A DNA stretch of 64,000 bases from Brevundimonas sp. MF30-B (GTDB lineage Bacteria; Pseudomonadota; Alphaproteobacteria; Caulobacterales; Caulobacteraceae): contig NZ_CP038440.1 in NCBI RefSeq assembly GCF_004683885.1, positions 220,001 to 284,000 on the forward strand. The letters are read 5' to 3'. A program made the translations under genes and the position numbers. Shown piece after piece: positions 1 to 8,461 of this stretch (its first letter is position 1; the number at the start of each line of letters is the position of its first letter). The notes under the pieces were generated by a model, which worked only from the letters and a program-made list of their open reading frames with translations, made no database searches and was not told the origin of the DNA.

Positions 1-328
1 CGCGCGCGTCCTGGCCCAGCAGCCGCGCGACCGGCGCGCCGAAGGCCAGAGCCGCCACCGCATTCATCGCGACATGGGCCCAGCCTCCATGCAGCAGCAT
101 AGAAGTGAACAGTGTCACCCAGTGGCCCTCGATCAGATCCACCGGCCGGAACGCCCAGGCCAGGCCCTGATCGGGCAGGCGCGTCTGTCCCATATAGAGA
201 GCCGCCATCGACAGGGCGATCAGCAGAGGCAGGGTCGGCGCGTTCAGAATCGGCTCGGATCGGCGCGGCGGCTCCGGAGGAGCAGGCGGCGGCGCGGGCT
301 GTTCGAATCGGCTCTCGGACCAGGGCAT
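1..328 (-). CDS. Rhomboid-family intramembrane serine protease, N-terminal part (cut by window edge)
   Basis: Only the first 109 codons lie in the window; the gene runs off the left edge. The start is the ATG at 328, because an in-frame TAA lies 14 codons upstream with no ATG between. The protein begins with a proline-rich cytosolic tail of about 25 residues, then a first hydrophobic segment, then the segment LLHGGWAHVAMNA, which is the conserved L1 loop and TM2 region of bacterial rhomboids (HxxxHxxxN type). The catalytic Ser and His would lie outside the window. It is divergent from the hfa operon, with a 116-bp shared gap. Confidence 0.8.
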   Translation of the reverse strand, partial: MPWSESRFEQPAPPPAPPEPPRRSEPILNAPTLPLLIALSMAALYMGQTRLPDQGLAWAFRPVDLIEGHWVTLFTSMLLHGGWAHVAMNAVAALAFGAPVARLLGQDAR

Positions 329-389
329 GGACCACAGATGCGGGCCAAAGCGCCTGATCTCAAGCGGTTCTTAAGGTGTGGTCGTCAGA

Positions 390-406
390 TTGGCACGCGT
401 GTTGCT
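390..406 (+). promoter_or_regulatory. Sigma-54 (RpoN) type promoter of the hfa operon
   Basis: The string TTGGCACG-CGTG-TTGCT matches the sigma-54 consensus TGGCACG-N4-TTGCW at every position. The invariant GG (392-393) and GC (404-405) are separated by exactly 10 bp, as required. A start site about 12 nt after the GC would fall near 417, leaving a leader of about 28 nt before the hfaA ATG at 445. No sigma-70 promoter of similar quality was seen in this gap. The match is direct; use by RpoN is inferred. Confidence 0.8.
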
Positions 407-444
407 TTACGCCTGATCAACGAATTCGCGTCGTCGGAGAGTCC

Positions 445-876
445 ATGTCCCGCACCGCAATCCTGCTTGCGACAGCCACGGCCGCCTGCCTGGCCCTGCC
501 CGCCGCGGCGTCGGCCCAGTCGGCCGGCTCGTCGGGCGCGGCCCAGTTTCAGGCCGGATACGGCGCGGCCCGCTACACCACCGCGCGCCCGGCCAGCGGC
601 TCGACCCGCGACGCCAACAACAACCGCCTGATCGTCGACGGCATCATCCAGAGCGGCGCGTCCAGCTATTCGCGAGCCACGGGCGGCGTGGGCTCGTCCT
701 ATTCCGGCTCCGGCCAAGGCGGCTCGACCACCATCGGCGGCTCCACGGCCATCGGCAACAATCTGAACGTCGTCGTTCAGGGCAACAACAACACCGTCAT
801 CGTGAACTCCACGCAGACGAACACCGGCAACGTGACCGCCGGCACGTCTCTGAACGGAAACCTGAGGCTTCCATGA
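445..876 (+). CDS. hfaA: Holdfast anchoring protein HfaA
   Basis: 143 residues with an N-terminal signal peptide (cleavage after about residue 23, AASAQ). The mature protein is rich in Gly, Ser, Asn and Thr and has curli-like low-complexity strands: TTIGGSTAIGNNLN, VVVQGNNNTVIV and a terminal Q-x-N-x-GNV-x-A unit. In Caulobacter, HfaA is a surface-exposed fibre-forming protein that fixes the polysaccharide holdfast to the stalk tip together with HfaB and HfaD. The start at 445 is chosen because the signal peptide begins there; upstream ATG 376 only adds non-secretory sequence and overlaps the promoter. The stop overlaps the hfaB start (ATGA). Confidence 0.88.
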   Translation: MSRTAILLATATAACLALPAAASAQSAGSSGAAQFQAGYGAARYTTARPASGSTRDANNNRLIVDGIIQSGASSYSRATGGVGSSYSGSGQGGSTTIGGSTAIGNNLNVVVQGNNNTVIVNSTQTNTGNVTAGTSLNGNLRLP

Positions 877-1877
877 TCGCTCGATCCACCCGCCTGGCGG
901 GCGTCGCCGCCTGCGCGGCCCTGATGGTGTCCGGCTGCGTCAGCGCGACCGCTGGACCGTCGGGCCTGTACGCCTCGCCCATCGGCAATGCGCCGGTGAC
1001 GGCCAACCCCACGCCTTATTCGACCGCGCTGTACTGCCTGGCCGACTATGCTCGCCGCTACAATCTGCCCTCGCCGCGCATCGCGGTGGGCCGGATCAGC
1101 GACTACACCGGCACGGTCTCGGCCGACGGCGGGCGTCAGATCACCGGCGGCGCTTCGCTGATGGCCTCGACAGCCCTGGCCAAGGCGGGCGCGCGCCTGG
1201 TCGAACGCTATGACACCTCGGTGTCGGAGCTCGAGCTGCGCTACGCCAACAACAAGCTGATCGGCGACGAAGGCCCCGGCGGTCCCTCGGACCAGCAGTA
1301 CCGCCGCATCCTGGCCGGCCAGGTGCCGGGTTCCGACTTCTATATCGTCGGCGGCGTCACCGAGGTGAACTACAACATCCGCTCGGGCGGCTTCGACGCC
1401 GGCATGGGGGAGATCGACACCAACCGTCCCGGCTCGGGCTTGGTCCAGGCCAAGGTGTTCGTCATGAACGTCGCCATGGACCTGCGCCTGGTGCAGACGA
1501 CGACGCTCGAGGTTGTGGACGTCATCTCCTATCAGAAGCAGATCGTCGGCCGCGAGATCTCGGCTGGCGTGTTCGACTTCCTGAACGGCAACGTCTTCGA
1601 CATCTCGGCTGGCGGCAGCGCCATGGAGCCTACGCAGCTTGCGGTGCGAGCCATGGTCGAACGGGCCTCGGTCGAGTTCATGGCCAACCTGTACGGCGCC
1701 CCGGGTCCCGAAATCTGCCTCGACACGGCCAATGAACCGCTCCGCGACACCTATGGCCCGACCGGCGGCTATTACCCCGCCTACCCCAATACGGATGTGA
1801 ACAATGGCCAGACCCGCGCCGATCCGTCTCGCTGGCACGATCGCCGCGACGGCGCTGTGCGCCGCACTCGCTACTGA
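873..1877 (+). CDS. hfaB: Holdfast anchor outer-membrane export lipoprotein HfaB (CsgG family)
   Basis: 334 residues, CsgG-type. A lipoprotein signal ends in the lipobox MVSGC (Cys at about residue 22). The CsgG fold follows: a conserved RIAVGRISDYTG strand, a region with KAGARLVERYDTS, then ILAGQVPGSDFYIVGGVTE and the transmembrane hairpin region. In Caulobacter HfaB forms the outer-membrane channel needed to export HfaA and HfaD. It starts inside the hfaA stop (ATGA). Its last 74 nt also encode the start and signal peptide of hfaD in another frame, so the three genes are tightly coupled. Length is normal for the family. Confidence 0.9.
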   Translation: MIARSTRLAGVAACAALMVSGCVSATAGPSGLYASPIGNAPVTANPTPYSTALYCLADYARRYNLPSPRIAVGRISDYTGTVSADGGRQITGGASLMASTALAKAGARLVERYDTSVSELELRYANNKLIGDEGPGGPSDQQYRRILAGQVPGSDFYIVGGVTEVNYNIRSGGFDAGMGEIDTNRPGSGLVQAKVFVMNVAMDLRLVQTTTLEVVDVISYQKQIVGREISAGVFDFLNGNVFDISAGGSAMEPTQLAVRAMVERASVEFMANLYGAPGPEICLDTANEPLRDTYGPTGGYYPAYPNTDVNNGQTRADPSRWHDRRDGAVRRTRY

Positions 1878-3054
1878 GGCGTCCGCGCAAAGCCAGGGCG
1901 GCGTCATCGTCCTGAACAATCAGCTGCAGCTCGGCGACGTCGTCGCCGGGGTGACGCTGGATGTGGTCGACGCCTCGCAACAGGTGACGACCACCAGCAA
2001 TGCGCGAGGCACGGCCTTGTCGGGCGCCGCCGAAGGGCAGAACCTAGACCTGACCTCGACGCAGGAGACCCGCGGCGACGTTTCGGCCGACACTACCCTG
2101 ACCCTGCGCGGCGACACCGACGGTCGCGTCACGGCCGTGACCCAGGCGCAAGGTTCGGAACTGTCCGTCGGCGTGTACAGCGCCCGCGCCGATGTCGCGG
2201 CCGAACAGCTGACCTCCGGCGACGTGACCGCCCGCACCCTGGTGACGCGGGAAGATGCGCGCCTGATCGGCGGCGGCGACCTGCAGGCCCACGCCTTTGG
2301 AAACAACGCCACGATGGGCGGCTCGGCGGCTCAGGTCGTCGGCTCCGTCGATCAGCGCACCGAGGGCGACGTGCGCTCGTCCGTTCGCCTGGCCGGCCAG
2401 TACGTCCCTGGCCAAGCCGAAGGCTACGCTCAGGCGGTCGGCAACGCTGTGACCACGACCACAGGCTCGACCTCGCATCAGAACCTGATCATCGGCCAGT
2501 ACTCCGCAGGCCAGGTGATCGAGGCCGACTCCAGCATGAACGCCGGCAACGCGTGGGACATCGCCGCGCGCGCGCGCGCCGCCGCCAACCGCGTGCACAA
2601 CACCAATCAAGGCGGCTCCCAGCTGGCCTATGTCGATCAGACCAACGACTCCTACGTCCGTTCGGCGGCGACGGTGACGGCCTTCGACTACGGCCGGGCC
2701 ACGGCCCACGCTCAGGGGGTCGGCAACGAAGTGACCGTCGGAAACAACGACATCTTCGTCGAGATCGAGAACAGCCAGTTCAACACCGGCGGCGTGGATG
2801 TGGTGACGGAATTCCAGGGCGGCCGCGGTTATGACGCCTATATCGGCGCCGACGCCGTGGGCAATTCGGTGACCGGCTACGCCTGTTCGGACTGCGGCGG
2901 ACAGGTCAACGCGACAAACAGCCAGGTCAACCAGGGCGACGTCAGCGCCCGCACCACCGCCACAGTCGGCGTCTCGGGCCGCGCCACGGTCGTGGGCGCC
3001 AACGCCACGGGCAACGCCGCGACCTTCTACGTGTCGCGTCCCGGGGGCCAGTAG
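1804..3054 (+). CDS. hfaD: Holdfast anchor adhesin HfaD, built of eight ~48-residue repeats
   Basis: 416 residues. A signal peptide (MARPAPIRLAGTIAATAL..., cut after ASAQ, residue 29) is encoded wholly inside the end of hfaB, which fixes this start. The mature part is a regular repeat: a Q-x3-G-D-V-type unit recurs at residues 40, 87, 135, 184, 232, 279, 325 and 374 (spacing 46-49), and each is followed 28-31 residues later by a GN-type unit (for example VGNAVT, VGNEVT, VGNSVT). Such regularity suggests a beta-solenoid. The family partner HfaD anchors the holdfast with HfaA. A single CSDC motif (361-364) is the only cysteine pair. Confidence 0.85.
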   Translation: MARPAPIRLAGTIAATALCAALATEASAQSQGGVIVLNNQLQLGDVVAGVTLDVVDASQQVTTTSNARGTALSGAAEGQNLDLTSTQETRGDVSADTTLTLRGDTDGRVTAVTQAQGSELSVGVYSARADVAAEQLTSGDVTARTLVTREDARLIGGGDLQAHAFGNNATMGGSAAQVVGSVDQRTEGDVRSSVRLAGQYVPGQAEGYAQAVGNAVTTTTGSTSHQNLIIGQYSAGQVIEADSSMNAGNAWDIAARARAAANRVHNTNQGGSQLAYVDQTNDSYVRSAATVTAFDYGRATAHAQGVGNEVTVGNNDIFVEIENSQFNTGGVDVVTEFQGGRGYDAYIGADAVGNSVTGYACSDCGGQVNATNSQVNQGDVSARTTATVGVSGRATVVGANATGNAATFYVSRPGGQ

Positions 3055-3195
3055 GCCGAGGGCGAATCGCCGCATTACATATCGGTAACTTGAGACACGC
3101 CGTTCGCCCGCCGAGGTTGCAACCCGGGGGCGCGGCGACAGGGTCGCGTCATCTTGATCCTGATGCGCCCGAATGCCGGGCCGGAGTCTCTGAAA

Positions 3196-6072
3196 ATGCG
3201 ATCCGCACGTCGTCTTCTTCTGGCCGCCGCTTCGGGCGCGGCCCTGCTGTCGGTTGGTCTGGGCGCGCCCGTCGCAGCCGAAACCCCCGCCGCCGTCGTG
3301 GCTCAAGAGGTCCAGCCCTCCTCCCCTTGGGCCCAGGCCGCCAGCGACGTGCCGGCCGATCCGGCCGTGCGCTTCGGCCAGCTGCCCAACGGCATGCGCT
3401 ACGCCCTGATGCGCAACGCCACGCCGCCCGGCCAGGCGTCGATCCGTCTGCGCATCGACGCCGGCTCGCTGATGGAGAACGAGGACCAGCTGGGTCTGGC
3501 CCACTTCGCCGAACACATGGTGTTCAACGGCACCAAGAACATTCCCGAAACCGAGATGCTGCGCATCCTGGAGCGTCTGGGCCTGGCCTTCGGCGCCGAC
3601 ACCAACGCCTTCACCAGCTTCGAGCAGACCGCCTATATGCTCGAACTGCCCAACACCAATGAAGAGACGGTCGACACCAGCCTGACCATCCTGCGCGAAA
3701 TGATGGGCGACGCCCTCATGGACGGCGCGTCAATCGACGCCGAGCGCGGCGTGATCGTCGGTGAGGAGCGCACACGCAACACCCCGCAGCTGCGCGTGCT
3801 GAAGGCTCAGCTGGGTCTTCTGGCCCCCGGCCAGCGCCTGTCGCAGCGCCTGCCGATCGGCGACCTGGAGGTGATCCGCAACGCGCCGCGCGAACGCTTC
3901 GTCGAATTCTACGACGCCTATTACCGCCCGTCGCGCGCCACCCTGATCATGGCCGGCGACTTCGACGTCGACGCCATGGAGGCCAAGGTCCGCTCGACCT
4001 TCGCCGACTGGTCCGCAAAGGCCGCCGACGGCCCGGAGCCGGATCTGGGCGCCGTGCAGCCGCGCGAACCCGAAACCGCGATTCAGGTCGAGCCGGGCGT
4101 GCAGTCCTCGATCCAGCTGAACTGGATCAAGAACCCCGACCTCAGCCCCGACACGACAGAGAAACGCCTGCAAAGCATCCGCCGCAGCCTGGGCCTGGCC
4201 GTGCTGAACCGCCGTCTGGGCGAGATCGCGCGCGCGGACAATCCGCCGTTCCTCGGCGCCAGCGGCAGCTATCAGCAGCTCTTCAACAGCCTGGACATCG
4301 GTGTCCTCGGCGTCGCCTTCAATCCGGGCGAATGGCAACCGGCCTTGGAGCGCGCCGAACAGGAGCAGCGCCGCCTGGTCCAGTACGGCGTGACCCAGGC
4401 CGAGCTGGATCGTGAGATCACCGCCAACCGCGCGGGTCTGGAGACCGCCGTCGCCTCGGCGGCCACCCGCTCGACGCCGGCCCTGGCCAACGCTCTGCTG
4501 GGCGCGGTCAATGACGACCGCGTCTTCACCACCCCCGCTGAGAACCTGGCCCTGTTCAACCGCGCCGTCGAAGGCCTGACCGCTGAGCAGGTCACAGCCG
4601 CCGCGCGCGAAGTCTTCGCCGGCCAGGGCCCGCTGGTGCTGTTCACCTCGCCGGTCGCCGTCGAGGGCGGCGAGCAGGCCGTCACCGACGCCCTGAACGC
4701 CTCGCGTGAAACAACGGTCGCGGCCCCGGCTGCCCAAGCCGCCCTGGAATGGCCCTACGCCGACTTCGGCACGGCCGGCGTCGCCGGTCCGCGCAGCGAG
4801 ATCGCCGATCTGGGCGTGACCCAGGTCAGCTTCCCCAACGGCGTGCGCCTGATCGTCAAGCCGACCGACTTCCGCGACCAGCAGATCCTCATCAACGTCC
4901 AGACCGGGGTCGGCGAGATGGGCCTGCCGACCGATCGCGTCACCACCGCCTCCCTGGCCGACGCCGTCATGGCGCCCGGCGGCCTGGGCAAGCTGACGGT
5001 CGACGAGATGAACCGCGTGCTGGCCGGCCGCATTTACAGCCGCGGCGTCAGCCAGGGGACCGACGCCTACAGCTTCTCCGGCGCCACGCGCCCCGAGGAC
5101 CTGGAGCTGCAGATGCAGATCCTCACCGCCAGCCTGACCGATCCGGGCCTACGCGCCGCGCCGTTCCAGCAGATCAAGTCGCTGTTTCCGCAAATCTTGG
5201 CTCAGGCCGGATCGACGCCGGGCGGCGCCTTCGGCCTGCGCGCCGGCGAGCTTCTGGCCAGCGGCGACAAGCGCGACGCCACCCCGACCGTCGAAGAGGT
5301 CGCGGCCATGACCATCGAGGATTTGCGCGCCGCTGTCCTGGCTGGGACCGCCACCGGCCCGATCGACATAACCGTCGTCGGTGACGTGACCGTCGACGCC
5401 GCCGTGGACGCCGTGTCCAAGACCTTCGGCGCCCTGCCCGCTCGTCCCGAACTGGCCGCGCCGCTTCCCGGCGCCGACCAGCGTCGCTTCCCTGCGCCGA
5501 CGACCGAACCGGTTCGCCTGACCCATGCCGGCCAGGCCGACCAGGCCCTCGCCTACGTCGCCTGGCCGACCACCGACTCGGTCGACGACCGCACCGAGGC
5601 GCGTCAGCTCTCCATCCTGTCGGATGTCCTGCAGCTGCGGCTCAACGAGGAAATCCGCGAGAAGCTGGCCATCGCCTATGCGCCCCGTTCGAGCGCTGCT
5701 TCATCCAACACCTTCCGAGGCTACGGCTCGATCTCCGCCACGGCCGAGGTCAAGCCCGAGGACATCGCGCGCCTGTACGAAGCCCTGGACACGATCGCGG
5801 CCGATCTGCGCGACAATCCGATCAGCGACGACGAACTGAACCGAGCGCGCCGCCCGGCGGTCGAGCAACTTCGCCGTCAGCAGGCCGACAACGGCTATTG
5901 GCTGGGGCAACTGTCGGGCCTGCACCGCAAGCCCGCCTCGGTGGACGACATTCGCAGCCACGTCGCCGACCTCGAAGCGGTGACGGCGGCCGATCTGCAG
6001 GCCTTGGCCCAGAAGTACCTGCGTCCGGAAACCGCCTGGCGCGCAACGGTGACCGCCGGAGCCGCGAACTAA
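3196..6072 (+). CDS. M16-family zinc metallopeptidase (insulinase/PqqL-like), secreted
   Basis: 958 residues. The inverted zinc motif HxxEH is H103-FAE106-H107, and the third ligand Glu is E183 in DAERGVIVGEE, the usual 76-residue spacing. Two M16 halves are present: an active N-terminal pair of domains and an inactive C-terminal pair with R/Y region REKLAIAYAPRSS. A signal peptide (MRSARRLLLAAASGAALL..., cut near AVAAE) begins at the ATG at 3196, so this start is preferred over ATG 3154, which adds 14 non-secretory residues. It would act in the periplasm on peptides. A terminator follows at 6082. It is separated from hfaD by about 140 bp and is probably its own unit. Confidence 0.9.
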   Translation: MRSARRLLLAAASGAALLSVGLGAPVAAETPAAVVAQEVQPSSPWAQAASDVPADPAVRFGQLPNGMRYALMRNATPPGQASIRLRIDAGSLMENEDQLGLAHFAEHMVFNGTKNIPETEMLRILERLGLAFGADTNAFTSFEQTAYMLELPNTNEETVDTSLTILREMMGDALMDGASIDAERGVIVGEERTRNTPQLRVLKAQLGLLAPGQRLSQRLPIGDLEVIRNAPRERFVEFYDAYYRPSRATLIMAGDFDVDAMEAKVRSTFADWSAKAADGPEPDLGAVQPREPETAIQVEPGVQSSIQLNWIKNPDLSPDTTEKRLQSIRRSLGLAVLNRRLGEIARADNPPFLGASGSYQQLFNSLDIGVLGVAFNPGEWQPALERAEQEQRRLVQYGVTQAELDREITANRAGLETAVASAATRSTPALANALLGAVNDDRVFTTPAENLALFNRAVEGLTAEQVTAAAREVFAGQGPLVLFTSPVAVEGGEQAVTDALNASRETTVAAPAAQAALEWPYADFGTAGVAGPRSEIADLGVTQVSFPNGVRLIVKPTDFRDQQILINVQTGVGEMGLPTDRVTTASLADAVMAPGGLGKLTVDEMNRVLAGRIYSRGVSQGTDAYSFSGATRPEDLELQMQILTASLTDPGLRAAPFQQIKSLFPQILAQAGSTPGGAFGLRAGELLASGDKRDATPTVEEVAAMTIEDLRAAVLAGTATGPIDITVVGDVTVDAAVDAVSKTFGALPARPELAAPLPGADQRRFPAPTTEPVRLTHAGQADQALAYVAWPTTDSVDDRTEARQLSILSDVLQLRLNEEIREKLAIAYAPRSSAASSNTFRGYGSISATAEVKPEDIARLYEALDTIAADLRDNPISDDELNRARRPAVEQLRRQQADNGYWLGQLSGLHRKPASVDDIRSHVADLEAVTAADLQALAQKYLRPETAWRATVTAGAAN

Positions 6073-6081
6073 GGTCCGTGT

Positions 6082-6113
6082 AAAGCCCCCTTCGCCCGAG
6101 CGGAGGGGGCTTT
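6082..6113 (+). terminator. Rho-independent-type hairpin after the M16 peptidase gene
   Basis: A perfect 10-bp stem, AAAGCCCCCT (6082-6091) with AGGGGGCTTT (6104-6113), encloses a 12-nt loop. It lies 10 nt after the stop codon. The U tract is short on the + strand (TTTACG), so termination strength is uncertain. Confidence 0.75.
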
Positions 6114-6146
6114 ACGTCCTTATTCAAAACGCTCTAGCGTCAGGTC

Positions 6147-7331
6147 ATGAGCGACCTTGACGCCTTCCGCACCCAAACCCGCGCCTGGCTCGAAGCCAAC
6201 TGTCCGCCCGAATGCCGAGGCCCTCTGAAGGGCGAGGGCGACATGGTCTGGGGCGGCCGAGACGCCGCCTTCCCCACGCCCGCGCACAAGGTCTGGCTGG
6301 ACCGGATGGCCGAGCGCGGCTGGACCGCGCCGGAATGGCCGGCCGAGTACGGAGGCGGCGGGCTGAGCCGCGAAGAGGCCAAGGTTCTGGCGTCCGAGAT
6401 GCGCCGCATCCAGGCTCAGCCCCCGCTGTACAGCTTCGGCGTCTGGATGCTGGGCCCGGCGCTGCTGGCCTTCGGCACGGAAGAGCAGAAGAAGCGCTTC
6501 CTGCCCGAGATCGTGCGGGGCGAAATCCGCTGGTGCCAGGGCTATTCCGAACCCGGCGCCGGGTCTGACCTCGCCGCCATCCAGACGCGAGCCGAGGATC
6601 GCGGCGACCACTGGATCGTCAACGGTCAGAAGATCTGGACCTCCTACGCCGACAAGGCCGACTGGATCTTTTGCCTGGTGCGGACGGACCCGGACGCGCC
6701 GAAGCACCTGGGCATCTCTTTCGTGCTGTTCGACATGGCCACGCCCGGCGTGACCACCCGCCCGATCACCCTGATCAGCGGCAAGTCGCCCTTCTGCGAG
6801 ACCTTCTTCGACGACGTGCGGGTCGAGAAGGAGAATCTCGTCGGCACGCTGAACCGCGGCTGGGATGTCGCCAAACACCTGCTGGCGCACGAGCGGACCA
6901 TGATCGGCGCCATGGGCGACGCGGGCGTTGGCCGCCCGCTGGGCCAGGTCGCGGCCGAAAGCGTCGGCCTGGATGAGGCCGGCCGGCTGGACGAGCCCAT
7001 GCTGCGCGCCCGGATCGCCGAACTGGACATCGACGCCGCCGCCTTCCGCCTGGCCATGGAGCGCGTCGGCGACCAGGTGAAGGCCAAACAGGCCCATCCC
7101 GCCATCGCCTCCATGCTGAAATACTACGGCTCGGAGCTGAACAAGCGGCGCCACGAACTGGTCATGGCGGCCGGCGGATCGGAGGCGCTGGAGTGGGAGG
7201 GCGAGCGGTCCAAGGACGGCCAGGCCGCCCGCGACTGGCTGCGCACCAAGGCCAACTCCATCGAAGGCGGCACGTCAGAGGTTCAGCTGAACATCATCGC
7301 CAAACACCTGCTTCAGCTGCCGGGAGCCTGA
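6147..7331 (+). CDS. Acyl-CoA dehydrogenase, large-subunit type (FAD-dependent)
   Basis: 394 residues with the three ACAD domains. The N-terminal helical part includes WPAEYGGGGLS; the FAD/substrate region has CQGYSEPGAGSDLA and GQKIWTSYADKADW; the C-terminal helical part ends with IEGGTSEVQLNIIAKHLL. Compared with medium-chain enzymes (YEGT), the residue at the catalytic Glu position of the C-terminal motif is Gly, as in many proteobacterial heteromeric ACAD large chains. The next gene, 4 nt downstream, is a second, shorter ACAD; together they probably form one heteromeric enzyme for a CoA ester (pimeloyl-CoA dehydrogenase-like pairs are a known example). The exact substrate cannot be told. 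Confidence 0.88.
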   Translation: MSDLDAFRTQTRAWLEANCPPECRGPLKGEGDMVWGGRDAAFPTPAHKVWLDRMAERGWTAPEWPAEYGGGGLSREEAKVLASEMRRIQAQPPLYSFGVWMLGPALLAFGTEEQKKRFLPEIVRGEIRWCQGYSEPGAGSDLAAIQTRAEDRGDHWIVNGQKIWTSYADKADWIFCLVRTDPDAPKHLGISFVLFDMATPGVTTRPITLISGKSPFCETFFDDVRVEKENLVGTLNRGWDVAKHLLAHERTMIGAMGDAGVGRPLGQVAAESVGLDEAGRLDEPMLRARIAELDIDAAAFRLAMERVGDQVKAKQAHPAIASMLKYYGSELNKRRHELVMAAGGSEALEWEGERSKDGQAARDWLRTKANSIEGGTSEVQLNIIAKHLLQLPGA

Positions 7332-7335
7332 GCCC

Positions 7336-8451
7336 ATGCCCCTGATCCTGACGGAAGAACAGACGATGCTTCAGGAAGCCGCCGACGGCTTTCTGAACGA
7401 CAACGCCCCCATCGCCCACCTGCGCAAACTGCGTGACGAACGCGATCCCGACGGCGTGTCGCGTGACTTGTGGCGGTCGTTCGGAGAGATGGGTTTCGCC
7501 GGGGTGCTGATCGACGAGGCCGACGGCGGCCTGGGCCTTGGCGCAGTTGAGGCGGGCGTGATCGCCGAGAGCCTAGGGCGCACCCTGACGCCCTCGCCCT
7601 TCTTCGGATCGGCGGTTCTGTCGGCCACGGTGCTCAAGAGCGGCGACGAGAGCCAGCGGCAATGGCTGGGCCGGATCGCAGGCGGCGAGGCCATCGTCGC
7701 CCTTGCCATGGACGAAGGCCCCAAGCACGCGCCGGCCCGCATCACCACGCGAGCCGAACGGTCGGGCAACGGCTTTCGCCTGGACGGAGCCAAGAGCTTC
7801 GTCCTGGACGGCCATGTCGCCGACACCCTGATCGTCGCGGCCCAGACCGAGGAGGGGCTGACGCTCTTTCTGGTCGATCCGGCGATGGCGGGCGTGAGCC
7901 GCGAGCGGACGGTCATGGTCGACGCCCATAACGCCGCGCGGGTGACCCTGTCGGGCGTCGAGGTCGACGCCGGCGCCGTGATCGGCGCGGTTGGCGGGGG
8001 CGAGGCGGTGCTGGAACAGGCTCTGTCGCTTGGCCGCGCCTGCGCCGCCTCGACCCTGGTCGGCGCCGGCGATCAGGCCTTCAAGGTCACGCTGGAGTAT
8101 CTGCGCACCCGCAAGCAGTTCGGAAAGCTGATCGGCGAGTTCCAGGCGCTGCAGCACCGCGCCGCCCACCTGTTCACCGAGCTCGAGCTGGCCAGGGCGG
8201 CGACCCTGGCCGCGCTTCAGGCCATCGACGCCGGGCGCGAAGACACCTCTCTGGCCGCCTCGGTCGCCAAGGCCAAGGCCGGCCGCGTCGCCGAACTGGC
8301 GGTTCAGGAGGCGGTGCAGATGCACGGCGGCGTAGGCATGACCGACGAGTTCGACGTCGGCCTGTTCATGAAACGCGTGCGCGTCCTGAACGAACTGCTG
8401 GGCGACGCCCACTTCCACGCCGAACGCCTGGCCCGCGCTCAGGGGTTTTAG
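7336..8451 (+). CDS. Acyl-CoA dehydrogenase, small-subunit type
   Basis: 371 residues, ACAD family. Recognisable parts are the N-terminal helical domain (FAGVLIDEADGGLGLGAVE), the middle beta domain, and the C-terminal domain with YLRTRKQFGKLIGEFQALQH and the FAD-contact motif QMHGGVGMTDE. The usual C-terminal EGT-type catalytic motif is absent; the end is instead KRVRVLNELLGDAHFHAERL. That fits the partner chain of a heteromeric acyl-CoA dehydrogenase made with the gene just upstream, transcribed together. It ends 10 nt before the convergent dCTP deaminase gene. Substrate unknown. Confidence 0.85.
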   Translation: MPLILTEEQTMLQEAADGFLNDNAPIAHLRKLRDERDPDGVSRDLWRSFGEMGFAGVLIDEADGGLGLGAVEAGVIAESLGRTLTPSPFFGSAVLSATVLKSGDESQRQWLGRIAGGEAIVALAMDEGPKHAPARITTRAERSGNGFRLDGAKSFVLDGHVADTLIVAAQTEEGLTLFLVDPAMAGVSRERTVMVDAHNAARVTLSGVEVDAGAVIGAVGGGEAVLEQALSLGRACAASTLVGAGDQAFKVTLEYLRTRKQFGKLIGEFQALQHRAAHLFTELELARAATLAALQAIDAGREDTSLAASVAKAKAGRVAELAVQEAVQMHGGVGMTDEFDVGLFMKRVRVLNELLGDAHFHAERLARAQGF

Positions 8452-8461
8452 GCGGCCCGGA

